A stretch of 64,000 bases of DNA from Leptidea sinapis. Taxonomy: Eukaryota > Arthropoda > Insecta > Lepidoptera > Pieridae. The stretch covers positions 5,592,501-5,656,500 of the forward strand of contig NC_066279.1 in NCBI RefSeq assembly GCF_905404315.1, given 5' to 3'. Both the position numbers and the translations under genes were made by a program. The stretch's first letter is position 1; each line of letters begins with the position of its first letter. The notes below the pieces were generated by a model. The model was given only the letters and a program-made list of their open reading frames with translations. It was not told the DNA's origin and did no database searches. Positions 10,570 to 20,304 of this stretch are shown here, one piece after another.

Positions 10570-12206
10570 CGCTTGTCCCTATAAATGATGAGAACGGAAT
10601 ACTTTTGCTTAAACAGGGTCAAGTACTACGACAAGTCGATTATTTTAATCTTGCATGTGTCTATAATGTCACGTATCTACATTTAACATCAATTAAACTT
10701 TTATCTTTATTCGAGAGTGTTAAAGCTGCCGAAAAAGATACATTAATTGGAGACATACATAGATCGTACAAAGATCAAATAGCACATAGTTTATCTCTTA
10801 TAAGTAAGAAAATTAGTTTTATTATTCCGCACATTAATAGAAGGAAGAGAGGCCTTGTAAATGGTTTAGGCTCTATAGTAAAATCAATCACAGGAAATTT
10901 GGATAACGATGATGCACTTAAATTCGAAGCAGAAATTTCTAATATTCATAATAAAGTAAATAATATCGCGAGCACCCAGGGCAAATCCTTGATACTTGCC
11001 GAAAATACCATTAAAGAATGTAGCCATCAAATTGAGAAAATAAATTTAAATCAAAATAAATTGCTTCTAACCATCCAAAATCAATCACGGATTAGCGATA
11101 AGATTGCCAACCATTTACATTTCTTAGAGATATACGTAGAAATAGATTTTAGCTTACAAATTATTTTAGATAGACTAGAAATTTTAGAAGACGCAATGAC
11201 GTTTGCGCAATTAGGAGTAATGCACCCCAGTATTATAAATCCATACAACCTTTTAAATGAAATTTCATTAATTCATAAAAAACATAAGTTTTTGCCAGTA
11301 GCAGATATAAGTTTAAATAAGATTCATGAGTTCGAAAAATCTATAAAAGTAAAATCATATAGTACGGAACATTCTTTGACTTTTATCTTAGAAATCCCTT
11401 CCATTGATTCTAATATATATGACCTCATCCACATGTACTCCATTCCTAACTCGTTAAACCTAACTATTATTCCTAAATCCAAATACCTAGCACTTGGTAG
11501 CGATGAGTACGAATACCTGGAAGGCGAATGCAGAACAATCAACGGAAACACGCAGCTCTGCGAGATGTCCAACACAGCATCCACGAGGGTATCAGAAGAT
11601 TGTATTATATCGCGAATTCAACACCGCACGTCAAACTGTACATACGCGAAAATGCAAATTAATAAAAGTATAGTGCAGAGGATCAAGGACAATACTTGGA
11701 TAATTGTCCTGAGAGAAGAAACAGTCATCCACATCAAGTGTTTAGCAAAATCTACATACAAAAAGGCTTCAGGTACATTCCTACTTACCCTTACAGAGGA
11801 ATGCCAAGTTGAGATACTGAATAAAACATTAAACTTAAACCGCAAAGAGATTACATTTAATGAAGTTGTTCCACTACCTAGAAATATTGAAAAGAGTGTA
11901 CCAGTACAGTATCATATAAAATTGGAAAATATAGAACTGGACAACCTGCAGCACCTTCTGGAGACAGCCCAAGACATATCTGTCACGGAGGGACCACACT
12001 GGACCACCATGATGGCAACACCAAGTTGGACTACCCTTATCCTATATGGCTTGCTGATTGCTGTTGGAGTCACAAGGATCATTAGCTGGAGGAAGTCGCA
12101 TGCAGCCAAGGACACCGCTGTACAACACAGTGAGGACACTGTGGGAAGCTGCCGGGTCAGCTTCCAGCTTAAGGAGGGAGGAGTTACGCAGGCCCAACAC
12201 GGCTAA
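10523..12206 (+). CDS. env: Env, fusion-protein-type envelope glycoprotein
   Basis: This frame of about 550 residues resembles errantivirus Env and baculovirus F proteins, which are membrane-fusion glycoproteins. A furin-type RRKR site near 10850 is followed by a glycine-rich fusion-peptide-like stretch (GLVNGLGSIVKS). There are several N-x-S/T sites, Cys residues in the membrane-proximal half, a C-terminal transmembrane segment (LILYGLLIAVGV, about 12040-12075) and a short cytoplasmic tail. A hydrophobic stretch begins at the predicted splice acceptor (10523) with no local ATG, so the start is expected in the leader exon. The stop at 12204-12206 lies 25 nt inside the 3' LTR. The env frame is uninterrupted. 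Confidence 0.88.
12171..12181 (+). promoter_or_regulatory. Polypurine tract
   Basis: AAGGAGGGAGG lies directly before the 3' LTR, as expected for plus-strand priming. It sits within the env coding frame. Confidence 0.85.
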
Positions 12207-12393
12207 ACCTGCATACGTTGCCACCCCGTACCTCGACGTAGTGCTGATCGAGCACCCATTGTCTTTTACATTTCTTTAGTTTAATTATAATATTGTTTAT
12301 TCAGTCTTGTTCCAATTTTTCTGTGAGTAACATTAAATATTGTTAAATAAAGTGCTTTTTAAAAACTTAATTCCCGACGCCCGATACATAACT
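12182..12393 (+). repeat. 3' LTR
   Basis: This is the 212-bp LTR matching the 5' copy. It is followed at 12394-12397 by the TGTG target duplication. Confidence 0.95.
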
Positions 12394-14510
12394 TGTGTTC
12401 TCTTAATTTACGAAATTAAGCAAAATAATATATGTTTTTTATTAGAGTTTACGACAACTTCGTGCGTTTAGTTAAATTGTTGAACACTTTTCGATAGCAA
12501 CTTAAAAAGCATTCTTATGTGCACTGAGCACGTAGTAGCGGTATTTCAATTATTTTTTTTAAATAAAAGAACACATAACATATGCTGTTGCGACACTTTT
12601 TGTAAGTATTGATGTGTTCTGCAAAGTCGTATAACATTATTTTATTCTATCATCAACAGTTTTCGCAGCGCACGCGATGTATAAAATATTTTGGGCATTT
12701 TTCTACACCTTGGGCTAAATTGTTGTAGTGTTTAGTAACGATCCCTATTTTATTGTAAATATGTATAATTTATAGTCTCTGTCAGCCGGGGATGACATAG
12801 GTTATAAATTATAATAGTGAAATAATTTTTATAATCGGTTCAGTACTAAATGCAAACAACAAATCAACAATCAAATCTTTCCTCTTTATAATATTAGTGT
12901 AGATAAATTTATTTGTATTTTATTCACTAGGAGTGTATAAACAATAAATCCAGTTTAGACTCTCTATGAGACACCTATTTGACGATGAGGAAGAGCCTTT
13001 GTTTGGTGTGTTTTTCTGAATTTCAATGACACCTGGTCATGAAACAATGTACATTCAAAGGTATATAAGTGCGGTTCTGTAAGAGGAATTCGTCAGGCAA
13101 TGCAAAAATATTATTTTAGGCAATACAATTTTTTAAGGCTTACACTAAACAAGTAATCGTAAATTCTACTACTCCACAGCAGAATATCTAAGTGATCCGA
13201 TAGCCTGGGACAAAACTATGATTGTTTTATAGCAATAACAATGACAGTATAATATTATATATTTCTTAAAAAAAAGTGCAAATAACAGAATGCTGGGCAC
13301 CGGCTTCAAAGCTATCAATATGTAGCACATACAAATAATAGTATTTTATTAATATTAAAGGTAAATGTGAATTAAATTAAATTTTTAGTTATTTGATACT
13401 TTTCAGATTTTGAAGTCGGTTTTTTTAAACGTAGTATATTTTTATTTTTAGTGTCAGTTAATAATTATAATATATAATCAACCTGAATGAAAACTCCTAA
13501 AAAAGCCGTACACAAAAAACAATATCATCGAGGTAAACAAAAATTTTCATAAAATGAAAACTACTGGGCATCGATTCTGGATCGAACTAAAGAAAAGTTA
13601 CGTAATGCGAATCATAAATCTCAGAGTAATCGGTCTACATACATAAAAAAATACCGATCGAATTGATAACCTCCTCCTGTTTGAAGTCGGTTAAAAACAA
13701 CGTTTGCCGGGACAGCACTTGTAATACATAAATCTCTTTTATTCTGTATATCATTGAATAACTCTTAGATTTAGGATTAGTCTCCGCTGCGCTCTAACTA
13801 GATAAGGCAGGTGTAGTAGCAAAGTGGGCAACTAATACTACGCCCAAGTGGGCGTACTTGAGCCAGTCTCGAACAATGTGTGACGTTGACGTGCCACATG
13901 TTCTGTTAAACTTTGCTAATAATTGAAACTAAAATGCCAGTTTTCGTAGTAAAACTTTGTAAAATAATATTACAAAAAATTAGAAAGACACTGGGATCAC
14001 ATATCATCAGTAAGTATTTTGTATTTTATAAATTTCAATATAAAATAACACGAAGCGATTGTTACAAAATTTGAAAGTTGCCATTAAGTGTGAAGAACCA
14101 ACGCACACAAGCATCTAATAGTTGCCGTATTAAAAAAGCAGAATCGAAAAAAGAGCCGTGTTAAATTCGAAAACAGAGAAAATGAATGAGTTCAATGAAG
14201 CTATTTATAGTTTTGTGGAAGTGATATATTGCCGAGTGAAGAGAATATTTTTTCCGTAGGATGTATAAAGAATTCAAATGGGGCTAATCTGTACTCTACT
14301 TAGATTTATCTATTAATTGTTGTATATCTAAATTGTCGTAGTGGACGAATCTAGCATTTCCTAGACTTAAAACGATAACATATTTTGAATGATGACTATT
14401 TAACTCTTTGAAAACTAAAGGCTGACACTTAAAGCACTATTAACATCAGTGCCAAATTTTCATGTACAACATTTAATGACTTCAATTTTTTTGTTGTTCG
14501 CGTCCCGACA
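12394..14510. other. Flanking DNA with no gene; MITE half at 13776
   Basis: This is AT-rich, with no supported gene. A partial repeat at about 13776-13975 starts with a GTCTCCGCTGCGC terminus and matches the elements at 54217 and 61955. A separate repeat-like piece at about 13480-13700 ends in GAAGTCGGTT, a terminus shared with elements near 48 kb. Confidence 0.4.
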
Positions 14511-14636
14511 GAACATGTATCGACCTTCCTGGACGTGCAGCTGTGGCTGAAGGGGATCGTGTTCCGCAAGTATCGCGGACGTCGCCTACCGTCGGAAGTT
14601 ACCGAACCCGCGCCTCACATCGGCGCGAAAATGTGA
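14511..14636 (+). other. GC-rich coding-like fragment with stop, unknown
   Basis: This is a GC-rich 42-codon open stretch, preceded by a CCGACAG acceptor-like site and ending TGA at 14634-14636. It reads as a basic peptide including LDVQLWLKGIVFRKYRGRR. An AATAAA lies about 70 bp later, then an ATT microsatellite. It could be a terminal exon of a gene lying upstream or the 3' end of a retroelement; the (ATT)n after a polyadenylation signal favours the latter. I do not recognise the protein. Confidence 0.3.
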
Positions 14637-14879
14637 CGTAGATTTAAGTTACATATCATATGTATGTTAGACTATAAGGTATTTAATTTATGGGCCTTGT
14701 AGCCTGAAATAAAGGAATTATTATTATTATTTATAGATAGAATTTATGCTTTGACCACTAATACCTTTTGAAGTAAAATTAACGTCATGCATAGTTCTTT
14801 CTTCGAAGTTTTCCGTGATCGATTTGCGTCACTCAACAGATTCCATGCCAGATTCTTATTAGTTGTTGAAGGATATTAT

Positions 14880-15910
14880 TCATAAAGTTAATCATACTTA
14901 AGTTTTACTTCAATTGCGCGTAAAGATTACACGCCCACGCTTTTTTAATTACGCCAACAACTTTTGTGGACAGTTTGACATTTTACATAGTTCTCTTTTA
15001 GAGCGTTTCTGGGATAAAATTGCGTCAATCAACAAGACGGCATATTGGCAGTTGCGGGACACTATTTTTCATTACCGGTCAGGTTCCCTCGATCACGTTT
15101 AAAATCATGCAAGTGGTTTGCTTACGCAGAAGACTTTTTTTTATATAAAAAGGAGGACAAATGAGCGTACGGGTCACCTGGTGTTAAGTGATCACCGCCG
15201 CCCTAATCTCTTGCAACACGAGAGGAATCACAGGAGCGTTGCCTTTAAGGAAGGTGTATGCGCTTTTTTTGAAGGTACCCCTGACGTATCCTCCCGAAAA
15301 CACCGCACAAGGAATCTCTTTCCAAAACTTTGTAGTACGTGGAAGAAAGCTCCTTCCACATGGAATTCGGCAGCAGGTGTAACAGCTCTTCGGAACACTC
15401 TCCGTGATAAATGTGGTAGAAGACACACAAAGAAGCGACGTCTCTATACAACGCCGAGTGGTCCAGTCGTTCACAGAGCACTGGGTCACCGACAATTCAA
15501 GCTGCTATGGTCAATACTTAATCACATTATTTATTATAAGTGAACCGAACTACATGAGTTACAGACCGCTACTGAATATAAAATAAAAATATAATTGATG
15601 GGAACACAGTGTGGACACGCATACATAAACAAATAGCTTCCCATATTTGCATACGTGTGTCCCTACACATAATATGACAATTAATACAATTAATGGGAGT
15701 GGGGTAATTTGCATGGCACAACAACGTTTGCCGGGTGATTATTTTATTTATTCTACTATTCACAACCTAATGCTGTTATCTGTGTAATACACATTACAGC
15801 ATCGTAAATTATTAATTTTGTGTAACACTTTTTAATTGCTTCATACAAAGTTTAGTGCAGAAATTGTTAAGAGTGAAATCTAATCTCACCTTGGTTGTAT
15901 TGCTTTGTCC
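14880..15910 (+). repeat. Upstream arm of inverted duplication (with gene at 15975)
   Basis: The sequence around 14900-15100 and 15790-15910 matches, in reverse orientation, the region upstream of the gene at 24704-26099 (about 26160-26690). The block therefore duplicated with several hundred bases of upstream DNA. A LINE-1 fragment is inserted only in this arm. Confidence 0.6.
15135..15511 (-). mobile_element. LINE-1 3' end fragment
   Basis: This is a 5'-truncated copy in reverse orientation. It has the poly(A) tail as T's at 15135, the GGACAAATGAGCGTACGGGT terminus, then the C-terminal RT region back to about 15511. There are only short broken frames. Confidence 0.8.
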
Positions 15911-15948
15911 ATAAATATAAAAGACATGCAATGAAAATATGTATCAGT
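15886..15948 (+). promoter_or_regulatory. Core promoter of RR-2 gene at 15975
   Basis: A TATAAAAG box at 15916-15923 lies 30 bp before the A of a TCAGT initiator (15944-15948). At 15886-15894 is TCACCTTGG, whose reverse complement CCAAGGTGA is one base from the beta-FTZ-F1 consensus YCAAGGYCR, a known regulator of silkworm cuticle genes. The site and spacing are shared with the gene at 24704-26099. Confidence 0.6.
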
Positions 15949-15974
15949 AACAAAATCACAACATAATATACAAC

Positions 15975-17634
15975 ATGTTCGTAAAGGTAAATGCTTAAAA
16001 TATATATTAAATAGAAATAATAACTTGCAGTTATGTAAAGAAATCATATAAATTTCATTTTATGTCACAGATTGAAACTAACTACTTAACTCTTGAGATA
16101 AATCAATGATAGTGCACTTCCCAAATACGATATGTAATACTTAATTTCAATAACATCTATTTGGTGATAAATAACCGGCTAAAACCGTGACTTAGTTATT
16201 ACTTATCTATTGATGAGCGTAGTAGATTTCACATTTATAATGTATACATTTTGAGAATGAATAGTTTAACGGTCGATATCCACTCAAATTCCTCAGGTTA
16301 CTAAGAAATGATTCTCTAACTATAAACAATTATCACCAGATCTTCTGCCTGTCGTTGTTGGTCGCTGCTGTCGTAGCCAAGTATGGACACGGTCACGGTT
16401 CAGCTTATTCCTCTCAACACTTCATCAAACACGACGGTCATCCAGAAATAGTACAAGTACATGGACATCACGGGCACGGACATCATGACTACCATGTGAG
16501 TACATTGAACTATTTTCCACCGACTATAAAAATAAGAGGAAATTTGTAACCACATATCTCCTTACGGCCTACAGATAGACATAAATTACTATCTTTTAAT
16601 GTCAGTAATTAGCTGTCAATAATCTGAACCTGTCCCAATATACCCAATAAGTCATTCTTATCACCTTATATTGGGACGCGTGAATTGCAATTTCCATACA
16701 AACTTCTTTCGCTGGTAAGCTATACGTCCTCCCATTGACAGACAGCGTGTACGGATAAGGTGAGTTACCGTCGATAAGTTTATTGGGACAGAAAAGTCAA
16801 CGATTGTTCCGATTTTTATCTCAACTAAACGGCCGTTAGTAATTTGCACCAAATTCAAAATGTTCTAGAGAAAACTTAATCTTGCATAAACAATACATGT
16901 TTTTCAGTATGAGCATATTTTAAGTAATTTATTTCTTGTAAAACTTAACCACCGTACTAAAGGACAATTTATATAGAAAATATTTTAAAGTAATTAAAAA
17001 CGTATAATTGTACATTTTTAACTGTATTATTGACATAATAATCCTCAAAAAGAATTTTATTTAAATGTGTAACACACTATCTACTAAAGAACAATTAATT
17101 TTAATGGCATTCGATTAAAGACCTTGGGAAATCTCAATTAAAAGCGTATGAATATTAAGAGTTTATTTTACTATCAGATTCCAGGAAACCTTTATTAAAC
17201 TAACTGTGAATTATTATTACAGACTCACCCCCACTACTCGTTCGACTACAAAGTGGAAGACCCTCACACCGGAGACATGAAGTCTCAGCACGAGAGTAGG
17301 GACGGAGACGTGGTGAAGGGAGTCTACTCGCTGCATCAGCCTGATGGTTCACTGAGGACCGTGCACTATCATGGTGACCATCATACCGGGTAAGACTCGA
17401 TTATATCAATGCAATTATTTAAATTCATAACATATCTTTAATACATGATTAATATAACCTATATTGATAACATGATAGAATCACATAAAACATTTAATAT
17501 GTACCTTACTCTTTTCACTCCTTCATGTCCCAATTATATTCTATTTAAATACTTCTTTATTCTACAGATTTCATGCCGATGTGAAGTTCGATACTCATCA
17601 CCTTGTTCCTCACCATCATCAACATCATTACTGA
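15975..17634 (+). CDS. RR-2 cuticular protein (133 aa), gene 1
   Basis: The exons are 15975-15986, 16340-16495, 17223-17389 and 17568-17634; all introns are GT-AG and the frame closes exactly. This is a small secreted protein expected to bind chitin in the cuticle. A signal peptide (MFVK + IFCLSLLVAAVVA) is split by intron 1, the usual place in this family. Exon 2 then gives a Gly/His/Tyr region (YGHGHGSAYSS, HGHHGHGHHDYH). Exon 3 encodes the RR-2 core (HYSFDYKVEDPHTGDMKSQ ... YSLHQPDGS), and exon 4 completes it (GFHADVKF) with a His-rich tail ending QHHY. AATAAA lies at 17692. It is the inverted near-twin of the gene at 24704-26099. Intron 2 holds a MITE. Confidence 0.92.
16563..16836 (+). 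mobile_element. MITE, ACGGCC-terminus family, copy 1
   Basis: This copy lies in intron 2 of RR-2 gene 1. It is bounded by ACGGCC and its complement GGCCGT, with an internal TCCCAATATA palindrome and the conserved CAATTTCCATACAAACTT segment. It lacks the GTTCCCAATAT part of the left terminus. Sister copies lie at 21829-22114 and 58322-58633. Confidence 0.65.
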
Positions 17635-17859
17635 ACACGAACATAAGCACAGTTACATCGATTGACGAAGACATATCTAATTTAACATTTGAATAAAAAC
17701 ATTTATTATGTTTTTTTTTTTTTTTTCATTTACCTTAGTTACATTTACTCGCTTCCTTACTTAAGAGTTTAAATATACTATTGAAAGTATTTTAAATCTT
17801 ATAATAAGTTTTAGTTCTGAAAGTTTTACTAAAGAGTTGTTTATAACAGTAGAGTATAT

Positions 17860-18209
17860 GTCGGGGATCCAGTGATCTGTGAACGGCTAGATCACTTGGC
17901 GTTGCGTAGAGACGTCACTTCATTATGACGTGTCTTCTAGCGCATTTATCACGGGAAGTGTTCCAAAGACCTGATTGATGCCTTCCGCCGAATTCCACCT
18001 TCACACGACCCGCCCCCAAATTAGGATATCATCCCCACCATCTAGATGTGTGGCGTTGAAGTGTCCATTGCGGTTTTGAAGGAACTTTCTTCCACGTACA
18101 ACGAACCTGTGGCATGAGCTTCTTTGTACGGTGTATACGATATGAGTACCGTCAAAAAAAGCGGGTACACCTTTCTAATGTGGGCGGCGGTGATCACTTA
18201 ACATCAGGT
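17860..18209 (+). mobile_element. LINE-1 3' fragment
   Basis: This matches the LINE-1 C-terminal RT region (GTGAACGGCTAGATCACTTG) through the TGATCACTTAACATCAGGT terminus. It is truncated at both ends and has several frameshifts. It lies 0.2 kb downstream of RR-2 gene 1. Confidence 0.75.
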
Positions 18210-19756
18210 ATGTTAGTTTTTCCCTCTCTTGCAAAAGTAAAAGAGGCTATAGTAAAATAATCTTTAATTAAGGAGTGAGTAGGAAAAATTATTTGTAAAA
18301 TGAATAGAATAACCGTTGTTGTTTATTATTCTATATAATATAGAAGCGATGGCTAGTCCATGCACCACGCTCGTGTGGTATCTAGGTCTTCCTGATCTTC
18401 GATAATCCTACTTTTGTCGTTAACTTTCAGTAGGTCTACTCGCAAAATCGACAACGATATATTCGGAACGATACGATAATAGCACGAATATATCGCACCT
18501 ACACTACTCTAAGAAATGTTCGTATTCCATATCGTTTATCGTAACAACATCGTAACCATACACTAATATTTTGTTTTTTTTACGGTGTTAGAGTGAAAGA
18601 ATTATGCGCAAACTATGTATAATCTGTGCTATTTCGCTGTAAAGTGTCAAAAGTCAAAACATAGCTCAGGCTCTTAGAACCATGCCAGACTCTGCACCAC
18701 CAATTTGCAATATAATATGACGATTTAAAATTAAAAAAATATTACTAAACTTGCGGATAACAAAATGAAAAAAAAGTAACTCAACCCTTCTCGTCTTTTT
18801 TCGTTTCAGAGGCGGCCATTTGCATTACTTTCAACGCATAAACGATCAACAAAATGAATTAAATTACTTGGTAGTAAATAAATCCTGTTGAATAGTAAAT
18901 CACATATTATTATTTTAATTTTATTTATGAAGTATGTATATTGTATAGCAAATAGATCTATACAGCTTAAAACGATAATAGCAACGACAGCCTAGAACGT
19001 GTCGTTGAGATTATCGTAAAGTGACGTTTGATTGTTTGTCGAATTCGAATATTCGTCTCTGACATTTTCAACTAAGAGTAGGGCTAGACCGATAATATCA
19101 AAAAATGTTTAGTTCGTTCAATCATCGTTTCGACATTGAATACGATGTAACTAAGAGTAGGATTCGACACGACTAATGCCACGATATATCGAATATCGAT
19201 TTTAGGAGTAGGTCCCCAGGCTATTTGTCTTCAAATGTTCAATACGTTCGCATTGTATTATATATACAAATAAATTTATTTATCAATAACTCTTGAGTTT
19301 AAAAATTCTAATATATTTACATTTTTGGTTTTTTCACATATTATTCATTTACAACACTTTATTATAATTATCAGATTTTAAAGTTGGAAATTAATTTCTT
19401 ATCGCTTCTTCTGATTAAGGACCTTCTCGGAGTGGTGGAAAATTAACTTAATTAAACTTTCGTAAGTATAAATTTTATTAACTGACACAAATAAATAGGG
19501 CTTAAGTTTTTTTTTATAAAAAAATTATCTTTTGTTCATTCATTGTCTTTAATTTAATTGAATTAATTAACTTAAGTACAAGAACTGAAAGACAGCGTGG
19601 CACCTGGCTTCAATCATTATATTGACTTCCATTGTTGCTTATTTCTCTGTTTGTTTATTTGTATTTTACCAAAGGTAACACAATGCATACACCATATTTT
19701 TCTCTAGTAATCACTACCTGCATTCGTTATAATATAAAAGAATAACAAAAATAGTA
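18210..19756. other. Intergenic DNA; possible degenerate DNA transposon 18432-19213
   Basis: There is no gene. Similar sequences at about 18432 (GTCTACTCGCAAAATCGA) and, inverted, at about 19213 (ACCTACTCCTAAAATCGAT) could be the eroded ends of a 0.78-kb element rich in CGATA words. The rest is AT-rich with no recognisable content. Confidence 0.3.
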
Positions 19757-19945
19757 TAGGAAGTGGCAGTGGGCAGGGCACATAGCTCATCGGACAGAAT
19801 GGCCGTTAGGGCAGAAAAGTCCTCAAATGGCGACCATGTACCGGAAGATCTAGTAATGGACCACAAGAGGGACCGACGATCTGATCACCGGGGAGGAGGC
19901 TTTGTCCAGCAGTGGATGTCTTCCGGCTGATGATGATGATGGTAA
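19757..19945 (+). mobile_element. RTE-type LINE 3' end
   Basis: This reads as the RTE C-terminus (KWQWAGH-like, WRPC... region, then FVQQWMSSG) followed by a (GATGAT)n tail, the standard RTE 3' end. It is 5'-truncated and decayed. Confidence 0.7.
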
Positions 19946-20201
19946 TGGTAATGAAATAGTATTAGACCTTCTCCATTTCAAACAAGCGTACAAAAAATTT
20001 TCTTTACATGTATTAGTAGATTAGTCAACACATCTTTAAGAGTTGGATGTATTTTTTAAGTATTAACTATTATCATTACTTGTTTAAGTTTACTTAATTA
20101 TTCTTATTGATCAAGTTTGCAACACCCTTTTGTGTATTACGTTAAGGTACTTTCATTATTTATGTGAGTGAAGAAATATTTTTTACAAACATGTCCTGAG
20201 T

Positions 20202-20237
20202 TATAAAAGCCCAATTACTCTCTTAATAATTATCAGT
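20202..20237 (+). promoter_or_regulatory. Core promoter of RR-2 gene at 20305
   Basis: TATAAAAG at 20202-20209 and the TCAGT initiator at 20233-20237 are 33 bp apart, the same arrangement as in the other seven genes. Confidence 0.7.
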
Positions 20238-20304
20238 CAGCGATTGTTTTTGATACAACCAACACCAATTAAACTGTTGCTGTCACCAATTGAATTATTT
20301 CAAA

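Larger units (their letters stand above)
5148..12393 (+). mobile_element. Errantivirus-like LTR retrotransposon (Metaviridae/Gypsy) with env
   Basis: This is a complete element of about 7.2 kb: 5' LTR, tRNA-Ser-type primer site, gag, protease, RT-RNase H, integrase, env, polypurine tract and 3' LTR. The LTRs (212 bp each) show no difference, so the insertion is recent. The AGTTA...TAACT termini, the 4-bp target duplication and an env of the baculovirus-F type are features of insect errantiviruses. Breaks present: an in-frame stop in gag (6617-6619), a frame break at a hairpin at 7651-7688 in pol, and a frame change between RNase H and integrase at about 9205. As it stands pol is not continuous, so the copy looks defective or dependent on other copies. 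Confidence 0.93.
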
